Below the pieces are notes generated by a model. That model did not search any database, had not been told where the DNA came from, and saw only the letters and a list, made by a program, of their open reading frames with translations. A stretch of 64,000 nt of DNA from JAYEIA01 sp964472505 (GTDB lineage Bacteria; Bacteroidota; Bacteroidia; Bacteroidales; JAADGE01), in the NCBI GenBank assembly GCA_964472505.1, contig CAYYQW010000004.1, positions 1 through 64,000 of the forward strand, read 5' to 3'. The stretch's first letter is position 1; the number at the start of each line of letters is the position of its first letter. Position numbers and translations under genes: made by a program. This document shows positions 15,968-25,387 of this stretch, in pieces.

Positions 15968-16462
15968 TTAAAATTTAGTTACCGACCCGTCTTCAAGGTC
16001 TAATACCATTGAACAAATATCTGTGTCAAACCATTCCCGGAACATTTTGTAATTCCGTTTTTGCGGCCATTTGTTTCTGTCTGTACACCAACTGTTTAGT
16101 TCGTTGGTGAAGAATTTGTCAAAATTTCGCTTCAGCCATTGGAGAACCTCTTCATTAGAACCCAAATTGAGCGATTCCGCTCAATCGATTAAGCAAATGT
16201 AAGCATTTCACCTCACCCGGTCGGTGAAAAGCAACATTTCCTAAATCGGGGTTATACCTAAGTAAAGCGCTTGTTCGCTATGCTCCAACCGCTCAACTTA
16301 GGTAGATTCCTTTTCACTAATCAGATAAATGTTGTTTTCGTGTTCCGTTAGCTGTTGGTTATCGTCAAAAATATTGTTTGCCCAATCAAAATAAGGTTTT
16401 TTGGGTATCACAACAATAGCATTTCTGTCAATGGCATCGTAAAAAAAGAGAACTTGTTCCAT
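15968..16462 (-). pseudogene. Conserved small protein gene split by a 144-bp MITE
   Basis: The N-terminal part (from MEQVLFFYDAIDRNAIVV, ATG at 16460-16462) stops inside the inserted element, and the C-terminal part (NEEVLQWLKRNFDKFF to the stop at 15968) has no proper start codon, only a TTG. Removing 16160-16303 and one 3-bp duplication joins them in frame as ISEKES-NEEVLQWL and gives a 115-residue protein. I recognise the joined product only as a conserved hypothetical with a typical WLKRNFD...WP.KR.YK.F.EWFD pattern. Function unknown; the interrupted gene is presumably inactive. Confidence 0.75.
16160..16303. mobile_element. Second MITE type (144 bp) interrupting a gene
   Basis: Terminal inverted repeats: left ACCCAAATTGAGCGATT and, reversed from the right end, ACCTAAGTTGAGCGGTT (14/17 identical). 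It is flanked by the 3-bp direct repeat AGA (16157-16159 and 16304-16306). Internal palindromes are TTGAGCGATTCCGCTCAA (16167-16184) and ACCTAAGTAAAGCG paired with CGCTCAACTTAGGT (16256-16303). It has no coding capacity. Element plus duplication is 147 bp, a multiple of three, and excision restores the interrupted frame. Confidence 0.75.
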
Positions 16463-16534
16463 AATTTTTTTCGGTTTTTTATTATTTTGTGCCGTGGCTA
16501 TCACAGCGAGAAAAACCGAAGATTATTAACATTT

Positions 16535-18325
16535 TTATTCAACAGAAAAGAACCCGGCAATTTTTTTCAGTTGCTTTGCTTGTTTTTCCAATTCGCTTGC
16601 CTGATTGGACAAATCCAATGAAGCTGCTGCATTTTGCTGAGCATCGGTATTTAATTGTCTGATGAAAGAATTTATTTGTTTGGCGCCCGTATTTTGCTCT
16701 TCTCCGGCATAAGTAATCTGCTGAACCAGCCCGGATGTTTTAGTAATGTCTTGAATGATTTCCTCTACCATTTGACCGGCATTATTGGTTTTTTGAACGG
16801 TTATTTTTGATAATTTTTCAATTTCATCTGCTTCAAGTTTACTTTTTCCGGCCAGTTTTTGTACTTCATAGGCAATTACATTGAATCCTTGCCCATTTTC
16901 TCCGGCTTTTGCAGCTATTATGGATGCATTCAAAGAGAGCAGTCGGGTTTGAAAAACAATGTCATCAATTACGGTAATTTTTTTTGATATTTCTTCGACA
17001 GATTTTGTACTGTCATTAGCTGCTTCACCCAGTATCTTGACATTTTTTGCCGCCATTAACGAGATTTTTTCGGTTTCCTTGGCATTTTCATTATTTTTCT
17101 CAATATTGGCGGCCATTTCTTCTACGGATGACAATACTTGCTCAGCTGCAGCAGCTTGCTGTATTGAGATATGCGATAAATCTTCCGCTTTCTGATTCAG
17201 CACGTCGCTTGCGGACGATATCATTTCCGTTACAATCGATATCTCTTTCGCCAGCCCTTGTAATTGTTTCAGCATCTGCCGCATAGACCCCATTACACCG
17301 GTTTGTGCCTTTTTCTTCTTTATTTTTAAAACCAAATTTCCTTTGGCAATATTATCTGCTATTTCTGCGACTTCTGCCGGTTCGCCTCCCAACAACAATT
17401 GTATTCTTTGTATGATGTATGTACTTAAAAAGATAATCAAAGCACTGCCTAATATTAAAGTTATTGCAAAGCCTATCATGGTGCGTTTAATTTTAAGCTC
17501 GGCCTGCTTAGCTACTTGCATGGCAATATGTTTGACATTAGGCTCAATTTTTTGCACTTCATTGTTAATCTCCTTTCGAACACCCGTTTCATCATTAAGG
17601 CCAATGATAGTATCAAGGCTAATTACAGTAAAAAAACGCTTTTTGTAATTTTTAATTAATTCCGACATTCGTTGTTTGGTTTTTATTCCCATATTTGATT
17701 TAGCAATGGCTGCATTCATTTTTTTCGTCTCTTCATTAAATTTGTCTTTGTATTTCAAATCTTTACGCAGCAAATAATCTTTTTCATGCCTTCGCAAGGT
17801 GAGCATGTGTACGCGTATAGTCGGATTAATTTTATTTTTTATAATATAATTTTCCACTTCATGGATAGCACTTCTCATTTTCCCTATTGTTCCGTAATCT
17901 TTAAACCCCTTTTTTTGTAACAGACTGACAAGTGAAACAAAATTTTCTGAATAATTTTCATAATAACTAATAAGATTTATGAGAGAATCGTTCACTTTAG
18001 CTTTTGTGATATGATGATTTTTTTTTAATTGGCCTATGACAACATTGGCTGAATCAATTTTTTTCTGAAATTGTATCAGAAATTCACTTTCCCCGCTTTC
18101 ATAAAAATGCGGATTAGTTAATTCCGAGCTTATAAAATCTTTTTGATGCTTCTGCATTTTCAGCGTGATTTCTTCTATGGCTTTTGCATCCGATTCGGCT
18201 TTGTGGGTGCCTCGAATATTTGCGATAAGACTGTAGGTGATGCCGCCCAAAACCAAAAATGCAACAAGGGCTACACCCGCCAAAGCAAATAAGCGTTGCC
18301 GAAAAGTGAAAAAGGAATTTGTCAT
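16535..18325 (-). CDS. Methyl-accepting chemotaxis-type receptor
   Basis: About 596 residues from the ATG at 18323-18325; the frame extends 16 codons further but the relic copy loses similarity at this Met. A first membrane helix (ALAGVALVAFLVLGGITYSL) precedes a long helical extracytoplasmic domain, probably of the HBM/four-helix type, then a second helix (FAITLILGSALIIFLSTYII), a HAMP region (AEIADNIAKGNLVLK) and an MCP signalling domain. The hairpin tip reads DIVFQTRLLSLNASIIAAKA, a variant of the canonical IAFQTNLLALNAAVEAARAG. Glu/Gln methylation-like sites flank it. No che genes are nearby. A diverged partial duplicate of this gene lies at 18538-18715 and 20404-20486. Confidence 0.9.
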   Translation of the reverse strand: MTNSFFTFRQRLFALAGVALVAFLVLGGITYSLIANIRGTHKAESDAKAIEEITLKMQKHQKDFISSELTNPHFYESGESEFLIQFQKKIDSANVVIGQLKKNHHITKAKVNDSLINLISYYENYSENFVSLVSLLQKKGFKDYGTIGKMRSAIHEVENYIIKNKINPTIRVHMLTLRRHEKDYLLRKDLKYKDKFNEETKKMNAAIAKSNMGIKTKQRMSELIKNYKKRFFTVISLDTIIGLNDETGVRKEINNEVQKIEPNVKHIAMQVAKQAELKIKRTMIGFAITLILGSALIIFLSTYIIQRIQLLLGGEPAEVAEIADNIAKGNLVLKIKKKKAQTGVMGSMRQMLKQLQGLAKEISIVTEMISSASDVLNQKAEDLSHISIQQAAAAEQVLSSVEEMAANIEKNNENAKETEKISLMAAKNVKILGEAANDSTKSVEEISKKITVIDDIVFQTRLLSLNASIIAAKAGENGQGFNVIAYEVQKLAGKSKLEADEIEKLSKITVQKTNNAGQMVEEIIQDITKTSGLVQQITYAGEEQNTGAKQINSFIRQLNTDAQQNAAASLDLSNQASELEKQAKQLKKIAGFFSVE

Positions 18326-18499
18326 AAAAATCATGTTAATAAGTTGATAGTTACAGCAAAATTGAATTGTCAAACTTAATAACAGAATGTCGGATTATCC
18401 TTTTTTTACGGTTAAGTTATTCTTAAATAAAAACGGCTTCGGATTTTTGTTAAATATTTGTTTGTCAGAATCTAATTTGACAGGGGGCTTTCGGACAGC

Positions 18500-18528
18500 T
18501 CTCGGCGCGTTTCCAAAACGCACCGAGA
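18500..18528. repeat. 29-bp hairpin repeat, copy 2
   Basis: Identical to the copies at 15913 and 20493. It lies between the intact receptor gene and the relic of a second receptor, so the repeats mark the edges of the duplicated unit. Confidence 0.9.
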
Positions 18529-18537
18529 CTTATTTTA

Positions 18538-18715
18538 GACCCGGAAGTTTCAGTAATGTCTTGAATGATTTCCTCTACCGGTTGGCCGTCATTATTGATT
18601 TTTTGAACGGTTATTTTTGGTAATTTTTCAATTTCATCTGCTTCCGGTTTACTTTATCCGCCGGTTTTTGTGCTTCATTGGCTGCTTCATCCAATATCTT
18701 TACATTTCTTGCCGC
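18538..18715 (-). pseudogene. Relic of a second chemoreceptor gene, signalling-domain part
   Basis: The DNA aligns with 16731-16873 of the intact receptor gene and then jumps to 17022-17056, i.e. with an internal deletion of about 150 bp. Substitutions have accumulated, including a frame-breaking change near ACTTTATCCG. The orientation and order match a receptor gene on the minus strand, whose N-terminal end would be the relic at 20404-20486. Confidence 0.85.
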
Positions 18716-19033
18716 ACAGCGAAATTGAGCAGGAAAAGCGACAGTCGTAAGGCTACATTTTCCGGAATGTTTTTTTTGATAGTTGGTTGCATTTAAGTAA
18801 TATTGTCATTAATGTCGCATACCATATAAGACAGATTGGCGATGCGGGAGTGTCGCTTGTACATCCGTTATTGGAAATTTTAAAACATAGAATAAGACAT
18901 GAAATTATTAGAAATGATAAAAGTAAGAAACGAAATTCCGGAATATATTGAATTATATCACGGTGCTTTATATCGAAAAGGTGTTTCTGTCAGAAATTTT
19001 TCAAACAATCAAAATTGAATTAACAAAAAATTT
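18716..19033. other. Leader region of the AlbA_2 gene inside the disrupted receptor copy
   Basis: Sequence unrelated to the receptor gene begins here. A 39-codon frame at 18899-19018 (MKLLEMIKVRNEIPEYIELY) ends 15 bp before the next gene; it could be a tiny upstream gene or the tail of a lost one, and I do not recognise it. No clear promoter was found. Confidence 0.4.
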
Positions 19034-20350
19034 ATGCCGGAACAACACAATATAGAATGGAAAAAGACATGGAGAGATGAATATCTCAAATGGATTTGTG
19101 GTTTTGCAAATGCCAAAGGAGGAACATTGATAATTGGAAAAGATGATAATGGAAAGCTTGTTGGTGTATCTGATTATAAAAAACTTATGGACGATATCCC
19201 TAATAAAGTCCTGAATTTTTTGGGCATTCTTTGTGATATAAGTCTTGAAGAAGAAAACGGCAAATACTTTATTGAAATTGAAGTCGAACCATACCCTTAT
19301 CCTGTAAATTACAAAGGACAATATCATTACCGAAGTGGAAGCACAAAGCAAGAATTAAAAGGAATTGCGCTTGATAAGTTTTTACTTGGCAAACAAGGAA
19401 AACGTTGGGATAGTGTCCCTGTTCCAAACGTAAAAATTACTGATTTAAAGCAAGAAACATTACAACTATTCCGAAAAAAAGCATTTAACAGCAAACGAGT
19501 TGATGAAGCGGTTTTAAATAATAGCGATGAAGTTCTAATCGAAAATCTTGACTTAACTGAAAATGAATATCTAAAACGAGCTGCAATTTTATTGTTCCAT
19601 CCGCGACCTGAGAAATTTGTAACAGGAGCTTATATAAAAATCGGCTATTTTGAAACACCTGATGACTTACTCTTTCAAAATGAAATACATGGAAATTTAT
19701 TGGAGCAGGAACAAAAAGCTCTTGATTTATTGCTCACTAAATATTTGAAAGCTCACATTAGGTATGATAAAGCCGATAGAATTGAAGAGTATATTTTTCC
19801 GGAAGCAGCAATACGAGAGGCTTTATTAAATGCTGTTTGTCATAAAGATTACAGCAATCCTACACCAATCCAAATAAGTGTTTACGAAAACAGAATAATA
19901 TTTTGGAATGCAGGACAATTACCGGATAATTGGACTATTGAAAAATTGAAAATTGAACATCCGTCATGTCCGTTTAATCCTGATATAGCAAATACCTTTT
20001 TTAGAGCAGGAAGAATTGAAGCGTGGGGACGCGGAACAATAAATATGATTAACGAGTGTAAAAAAAAGGGAGTAATGCCGCCAAAATTTGATTATGACTT
20101 TAATGGTTTTGTAATTGAATTTCTCAGATATACTGAAAACGGATTAAAGATGAAAGGATTAAAAGACCGGCAAATAGAAATAATTTTGCACATTCAAAAC
20201 AAAGGGGCAATAACCAACAGCGAAGTGCAAGAAATATGCAAAGTTTCAAAACGGACGGCAACGAATTATTTGTCTGATTTAGAGACTAATTACATAGAGA
20301 AATTGGGATCAACAGGTAAAGGGACAAGTTACATTTTAAAGGGGCAATAA
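19034..20350 (+). CDS. AlbA_2 (Schlafen-like) ATP-binding protein with C-terminal winged helix
   Basis: 438 residues. The N-terminal AlbA_2 domain (about 5-115) shows EYLKWICGFANAKGGTLIIG and GVSDYKK; the middle has an HATPase_c_4 region (about 255-345) with AAIREALLNAVCHKDYS and GRIEAWGRGTINMI; a winged helix follows (TNSEVQEICKVSKRTATNYL). This is the widespread RecG-like/AlbA_2 family, often annotated as a transcriptional regulator and frequent on islands. It lies on the plus strand inside what used to be a minus-strand receptor gene, so it was probably acquired as an insertion. Role unknown; defence or regulatory function are both possible. Confidence 0.85.
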   Translation: MPEQHNIEWKKTWRDEYLKWICGFANAKGGTLIIGKDDNGKLVGVSDYKKLMDDIPNKVLNFLGILCDISLEEENGKYFIEIEVEPYPYPVNYKGQYHYRSGSTKQELKGIALDKFLLGKQGKRWDSVPVPNVKITDLKQETLQLFRKKAFNSKRVDEAVLNNSDEVLIENLDLTENEYLKRAAILLFHPRPEKFVTGAYIKIGYFETPDDLLFQNEIHGNLLEQEQKALDLLLTKYLKAHIRYDKADRIEEYIFPEAAIREALLNAVCHKDYSNPTPIQISVYENRIIFWNAGQLPDNWTIEKLKIEHPSCPFNPDIANTFFRAGRIEAWGRGTINMINECKKKGVMPPKFDYDFNGFVIEFLRYTENGLKMKGLKDRQIEIILHIQNKGAITNSEVQEICKVSKRTATNYLSDLETNYIEKLGSTGKGTSYILKGQ

Positions 20351-20403
20351 AGGGGCAAATGAATGAAAGAATAATAAGGAAATGCAATAACACATTCATG
20401 TTA

Positions 20404-20486
20404 TGCCGCCAAAACCAAAAATACAACAAGGGCCACACCCGCCAAAGCAAACAAGCGTTGCCGAAAAGCGAAAATGAAATTTGTCG
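20404..20486 (-). pseudogene. Relic of a second chemoreceptor gene, N-terminal part
   Basis: 83 bp align almost base for base with 18241-18323 of the intact receptor gene, covering its first membrane helix back to the start region. The start codon itself is lost (GTCGG in place of GTCAT). It is followed directly by hairpin repeat copy 3. With 18538-18715 it frames the AlbA_2 insertion. The rest of 20351-20653 has no gene. Confidence 0.88.
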
Positions 20487-20492
20487 GATAAG

Positions 20493-20521
20493 TCTCGGCG
20501 CGTTTCCAAAACGCACCGAGA
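20493..20521. repeat. 29-bp hairpin repeat, copy 3
   Basis: Identical to the copies at 15913 and 18500; it stands just outside the N-terminal receptor relic. Confidence 0.9.
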
Positions 20522-20653
20522 CTTCGTATAAAAAAGATTAGACAACCACCGGCAGGGGAAAAAATAATTATATTTTTTAAAAGATTAATTTTTTGTGTAG
20601 TTTTAAAGTTCTTATTAGAGATTGTTTTATACAAGAATTTTAAAACTGCCGCC

Positions 20654-23600
20654 ATGTCAAAAGAAAAGTCTTCCGAAGATTCATTTTATAATAAGTTAAT
20701 CTTTAAAAGTACTCAAAGAATAAGAGAGTCGGATTGTATAAACCAAACAGCAGCCATCATAAAGGCTAACAAACCGGTAGCTGAAACTTTGAGAAACATT
20801 AGCGGTATTTTACCACAAGCTTGGCAGTATCCGGATTATGCGGTTTGCCGTATAAAATTCGACGGCAAGGAATATACTTCTCCCGATTTTTTGGAAACAC
20901 AATGGATACAAAAATCAGTATTTGAAACATTTGACGGCAAACGCGGTTCTATTGATATTTTCTATACAAAGCAATTTAATGCAGATGCCGAAGGCCTTTT
21001 TTCGGCTGAGGAGAGAAATTTACTTGAAAATCTTTGTACCATAGTTTCAGGTTATCTTAACAGTGTGATAGCGGGAGAAACACTTAGGCACACCCATCAA
21101 GGGGTTAAGGAACTAATGACGGAATCGGACAGAATAAAAACCATTACCGGGGTAGAGAATGAAGAAAAACTGCCGGCTCTTTACAAAAGTATTGATGATA
21201 TGCTGCAGGAAATTGCCCAAAATATGCCTAAGGCATGGCAATATCCGAAGCATGCCGTCGGGCAAATTATTTATAACGAAAAAGAATATTTTTCAAATCA
21301 TATTAGTTTAAAAAACGCTAAAAAGATATTAAAGCGGGATTTTAAAACCATGGACGGTTCCGAAGGTTCTGTGGCCTTTATCTATTTACAAGATTTTCCT
21401 GTTGAGCTTACACAGGCCTATCTGCAATCGGAAGAAGAATTATTGAAAAGTCTCTCAAATCTGATAGCCGGATTTCTTAATATTTATATCAGCTCCGGCA
21501 ATGCTAATATGCGCGATACTGAAGTAAGCCGTTTATTGGAAGAAAACATAGAACGACGTAAAGAATTGAGATGTATTAATGACACAACTCAGATATTAGA
21601 AAACAATGATGATATTAATATCGCATTAGAGGAAATATGCAAAATTTTACCGGAATCTTGGATGCACTCTAAACATTGTGTTGCCCGGATAACTTATGGG
21701 AGTTTTGAAACACGCACACCAAATTTTGAGATTACAGCTTGGGGTCAGAAAAAAAGCTTTAAAACCATTAACGATGTAAAAGGCACCATTGATGTTTTTT
21801 ATACAAAAGAATTGCCCAATCAAGACGAAGGCCCTTTTTTGAAAGAAGAACGCAATCTGATAAATAATCTTGCCGTACTGATATCCGGATGGCTTAACAC
21901 GAAACTCTCTTATATTGCCCCGGGTGAAGGCGGAAAAAAAATAACCGACCTTTTGCGTGAGCGCAAAGAGAGAATGAAAGAATTGGCTTGTTTAAATCAA
22001 ACCGCACAAATAATACGTTCGGGAAAATCCATAGACGATACCTTGCAGCAATTAGCTCACATCCTTCCGCCCGGATGGCAATATCCGGAATTTACCGTAG
22101 CCCGAATTAGTTTCGATGATGCCGAATACTTCAGTCCCAATTTCAGAATTACTTCTTGGGCTCAAAAACAAAATTTCCAAACAATTGACGGCAAAAAAGG
22201 CAAAATAGAAGTTTATTATACTAAAAAATTCCCGACTTTCGATGAAGGCCCATTTTTAAAAGAAGAAAGAGATTTAATAAACAATCTTGCCAATATACTC
22301 ACCGGATACCTTAACAGTGTGCGCGGCGAAGCAGCATTAATGGAGAAAAACTATGAAGAAGACCTGAAAAAAAAATATGAAAGCGCAAAAGAATCATTGG
22401 TCAGTAAACGAAAATTGTTACAAGATTTTTTGAATAAAAACAACTACGACAGAGACATATTTCACGATTTAATGCCTTTTAAAGTCAAAGAAATATTGTT
22501 AATTGCCAATTTATACGATGCATACAGTATAGAAAGAGAAGGACGCTTTTCCGACTACATACTCGGAGATTATTATCAATTAAATTTAACCTCCGTACCT
22601 CGAATCACCGGTGTATCGTCTTATGAAGAAGCTTTTGAACATCTGTACACAAAGCATTTCGATTTAATAATAGTTATGGTAGGCGTGGACAGAAAAGTGC
22701 CAATGGAAATAAGCAGGAAAATTAAACACGAATTTAACTATCTGCCCATTTTCCTTCTGCTGAATAATAATACCGATGTAGCCTACTTTGAAACCCAAAA
22801 ACAAATTACCGGCCTGTTTGATAATATTTTTGTATGGAACGGCGATTCAAAGATTTTTTTCACTATGGTAAAACTCTTGGAAGACTATGTCAATGTAGAT
22901 AATGACACAAAAGTAGGTTATTCCAGAATAATTCTCTTAGTGGAAGATTCGGCAAAATACTACTCTCGCTATTTGCCATTTTTGTTTCGCAGTGTTATGG
23001 AGCAAACACGCCGCATTATCGACGATGTAAGTACCATGGACGAGTTGTACAAAATTTTAAGGCTTAGGGTCCGCCCCAAGGTGCTGCTGGCAACAACCTA
23101 CGAAGAAGCCATTGATATTTTTGATAAATTTAAAGACTATATCCTTTGTCTTATTAGCGATGTGAAATTTCAAAAAAATTCCCAAACAGATGAGAATGCC
23201 GGATTTGATTTAGTGAAATATATAAAAAATCAAATAAATGACTTGCCCACGGTTATCCAATCTTCCAATATAAAAAATGAACAAAAAGCTCTGGATTTGA
23301 ACTGTACTTTTATTAATAAGAATTCCGAAACCCTCGTCAGAGACATACGCAAATTTATTAGTTACAATTTAGGATTCGGAGACTTTATTTACAAAGATAT
23401 TAATGAAAATGAAGTAGCTGTAGCGGCTAATTTACAAGAGTTTTATGAAAATCTGAAAGTTATTCCCGTAGAGACCCTATTATATCACGGCAAAAGAAAT
23501 CATTTCTCTCTATGGCTTACTGCGAGAGGAGAAATCCAAATTGCGAGAATGATTGCGCCCAAGCAAGTTAACGATTTTGAATCGGCAGAAGAACTTAGAT

Positions 23601-25375
23601 CGTATCTGATAAATGTGGTCGAAAAACAACAATTCGAAAGAAATAAAGGCAAAATCATTGAATTTGATAAAAGCCAACTCAGAAATGAAAGCAATATCAT
23701 TAGTCTTTCCCCGGGCGCGCTCGGCGGAAAAGGAAGAGGGCTGGCTTTTGTTCATACCTTAATATATAATTTTGATATATCGCGCTATATGCCGCATATC
23801 AATGTAAAAACACCGCATACTTTTTTTATCGGAACGGAAGAATTTGAGACTTTTCTTGAAAAAAATAAACTACACACCCGCGTTTATGAAGAAAATGACT
23901 ACAAAAAAATAAAAAAATTATTTCTTAAAGGGGAACTCACCCTTGAGCTTACCCAAAAACTAAAAAGAATACTGCAAGAATATACAACCCCGCTTGCAGT
24001 AAGATCATCCGGCTTATTCGAAGACTCTTTGATGCAACCTTTTGCCGGAATTTTCGAGACCTACATACTGCCCAACAGCAGCCCGGATATTGAGACACGC
24101 CTGAAAGATTTAACAGATGCCATAAAATTAGTATTTGCATCCGTCTTTTCCGAAAAATCGAAAGGCTATGTAAAAGCCATTAATTACAAGATTGAAGAAG
24201 AGAAAATGGCCGTAATAATTCAAGAATTAGTAGGGAGTCAATATGAAAATTACTACTATCCTCATATCAGCGGTGTGGCACAATCATACAATTACTATTC
24301 TTTCGGCAATATGGAGCCTGAAGACGGATTTGCCGTAGCAGCATTAGGCTTGGGTATGTATGTGGTAGAGGGTGAAAATGCCTATCGTTTCTGCCCCAAA
24401 TATCCAACGGCTGTTAATTATACTCCAAAAGACCTTTTCCAAAATTCACAGGTACACTTTTATGCCGTAGATCTGTCAAAACAAAACATAAACCTTCTTG
24501 AAGGCGAAGATGCCGGTTTGAAAAAATTAGATGCCGAAGATGCCGAAATGCACGGAAGCCTGAAACATTGTGCATCAGTTTACAGCCCGGATAATAATAC
24601 GATAACAGCCGGCTTGGATAAAGCCGGCCCGCGCATAATTGACTTTGCCAATATTCTCAAATACAATTACGTGCCCTTAGCAGAAAGTTTGCAAGCCGTT
24701 TTGGATATCGTTAAAGAAGCTCTCGGAACAGCCGTGGAAATTGAGTTTGCCGTTGACTTAAATAAAGACGAGAATTATAAAGCTTCATTGTACATCCTAC
24801 AAATCAAGCCGCTTATCGGCAATAAAACAGATTATGAAATAAAACCTGAAGAAATCGATAAAAAGCAATTAGTGATTTATGCCAAAAACGGTATGGGAAA
24901 CGGACTTATTGACAACGTACAAGATGTAGTATTCGTGGACAAAGATTTGTTCGATAAAAAACACACACCGGAAATTGCCGAAGAAATCGCTCAAATTAAT
25001 AAATCATTTGTTTTGGAAAACAAACACTATCTTTTAATAGGCCCCGGCAGATGGGGTACGCGAGACAAATGGATAGGAATTCCCGTGAATTGGCCGCAAA
25101 TCTCGAATGCCAAAGTTATAGTTGAAACCAGCCTGGAAGGCTACCCCTTAGACGGCTCGGCAGGCTCGCATTTTTTTCATAATGTTACCTCAATGAATGT
25201 AGGGTATTTTTCGCTTCAACACACCGATTGGGAAACGGAACTTAACTGGGAACTTCTTAAAAATCAAGAACTTATACAGCAAACCAAATACGTTAAGCAC
25301 GTACGTTTTAAGAAAAACTTAGTAATTCGTATGGACGGGAAAAAACGCATCACGGCCATTACATGGCAAAAATAA
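20654..25375 (+). CDS. Multi-sensor protein: four GAF-like repeats, receiver-like domains and PEP/pyruvate-binding ATP-grasp domain
   Basis: 1573 residues. Four tandem sensor repeats of about 130 residues (roughly 10-140, 155-290, 300-425, 438-565) share ILP..WQYP, the middle strand and EERNLINNLA; the second is the most diverged. A coiled stretch leads to two receiver-like domains (about 605-755 and 757-915; the second has IILLVEDS and LISDVKF). A PPDK_N-type ATP-grasp follows: GALGGKGRGLAF, AVRSSGLFEDSLMQPFAG, KMAVIIQELVG and LYILQIKPL, then a conserved tail with LIGPGRWGTRDKW. The phosphohistidine swivel domain and PEP-binding barrel of PEP synthase/PPDK are absent, so the normal reaction is unlikely. 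The next gene, 12 bp away, is a shorter paralogue. Function is unknown; a signalling phosphotransferase is my inference. Confidence 0.85.
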   Translation: MSKEKSSEDSFYNKLIFKSTQRIRESDCINQTAAIIKANKPVAETLRNISGILPQAWQYPDYAVCRIKFDGKEYTSPDFLETQWIQKSVFETFDGKRGSIDIFYTKQFNADAEGLFSAEERNLLENLCTIVSGYLNSVIAGETLRHTHQGVKELMTESDRIKTITGVENEEKLPALYKSIDDMLQEIAQNMPKAWQYPKHAVGQIIYNEKEYFSNHISLKNAKKILKRDFKTMDGSEGSVAFIYLQDFPVELTQAYLQSEEELLKSLSNLIAGFLNIYISSGNANMRDTEVSRLLEENIERRKELRCINDTTQILENNDDINIALEEICKILPESWMHSKHCVARITYGSFETRTPNFEITAWGQKKSFKTINDVKGTIDVFYTKELPNQDEGPFLKEERNLINNLAVLISGWLNTKLSYIAPGEGGKKITDLLRERKERMKELACLNQTAQIIRSGKSIDDTLQQLAHILPPGWQYPEFTVARISFDDAEYFSPNFRITSWAQKQNFQTIDGKKGKIEVYYTKKFPTFDEGPFLKEERDLINNLANILTGYLNSVRGEAALMEKNYEEDLKKKYESAKESLVSKRKLLQDFLNKNNYDRDIFHDLMPFKVKEILLIANLYDAYSIEREGRFSDYILGDYYQLNLTSVPRITGVSSYEEAFEHLYTKHFDLIIVMVGVDRKVPMEISRKIKHEFNYLPIFLLLNNNTDVAYFETQKQITGLFDNIFVWNGDSKIFFTMVKLLEDYVNVDNDTKVGYSRIILLVEDSAKYYSRYLPFLFRSVMEQTRRIIDDVSTMDELYKILRLRVRPKVLLATTYEEAIDIFDKFKDYILCLISDVKFQKNSQTDENAGFDLVKYIKNQINDLPTVIQSSNIKNEQKALDLNCTFINKNSETLVRDIRKFISYNLGFGDFIYKDINENEVAVAANLQEFYENLKVIPVETLLYHGKRNHFSLWLTARGEIQIARMIAPKQVNDFESAEELRSYLINVVEKQQFERNKGKIIEFDKSQLRNESNIISLSPGALGGKGRGLAFVHTLIYNFDISRYMPHINVKTPHTFFIGTEEFETFLEKNKLHTRVYEENDYKKIKKLFLKGELTLELTQKLKRILQEYTTPLAVRSSGLFEDSLMQPFAGIFETYILPNSSPDIETRLKDLTDAIKLVFASVFSEKSKGYVKAINYKIEEEKMAVIIQELVGSQYENYYYPHISGVAQSYNYYSFGNMEPEDGFAVAALGLGMYVVEGENAYRFCPKYPTAVNYTPKDLFQNSQVHFYAVDLSKQNINLLEGEDAGLKKLDAEDAEMHGSLKHCASVYSPDNNTITAGLDKAGPRIIDFANILKYNYVPLAESLQAVLDIVKEALGTAVEIEFAVDLNKDENYKASLYILQIKPLIGNKTDYEIKPEEIDKKQLVIYAKNGMGNGLIDNVQDVVFVDKDLFDKKHTPEIAEEIAQINKSFVLENKHYLLIGPGRWGTRDKWIGIPVNWPQISNAKVIVETSLEGYPLDGSAGSHFFHNVTSMNVGYFSLQHTDWETELNWELLKNQELIQQTKYVKHVRFKKNLVIRMDGKKRITAITWQK

Positions 25376-25387
25376 AAACATGAATAC

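Noticed and set aside
15905..20521. CRISPR array from the repeated 29-bp sequence
   Set aside because: The three copies are 2-2.6 kb apart, not regularly spaced, and no cas genes are present.
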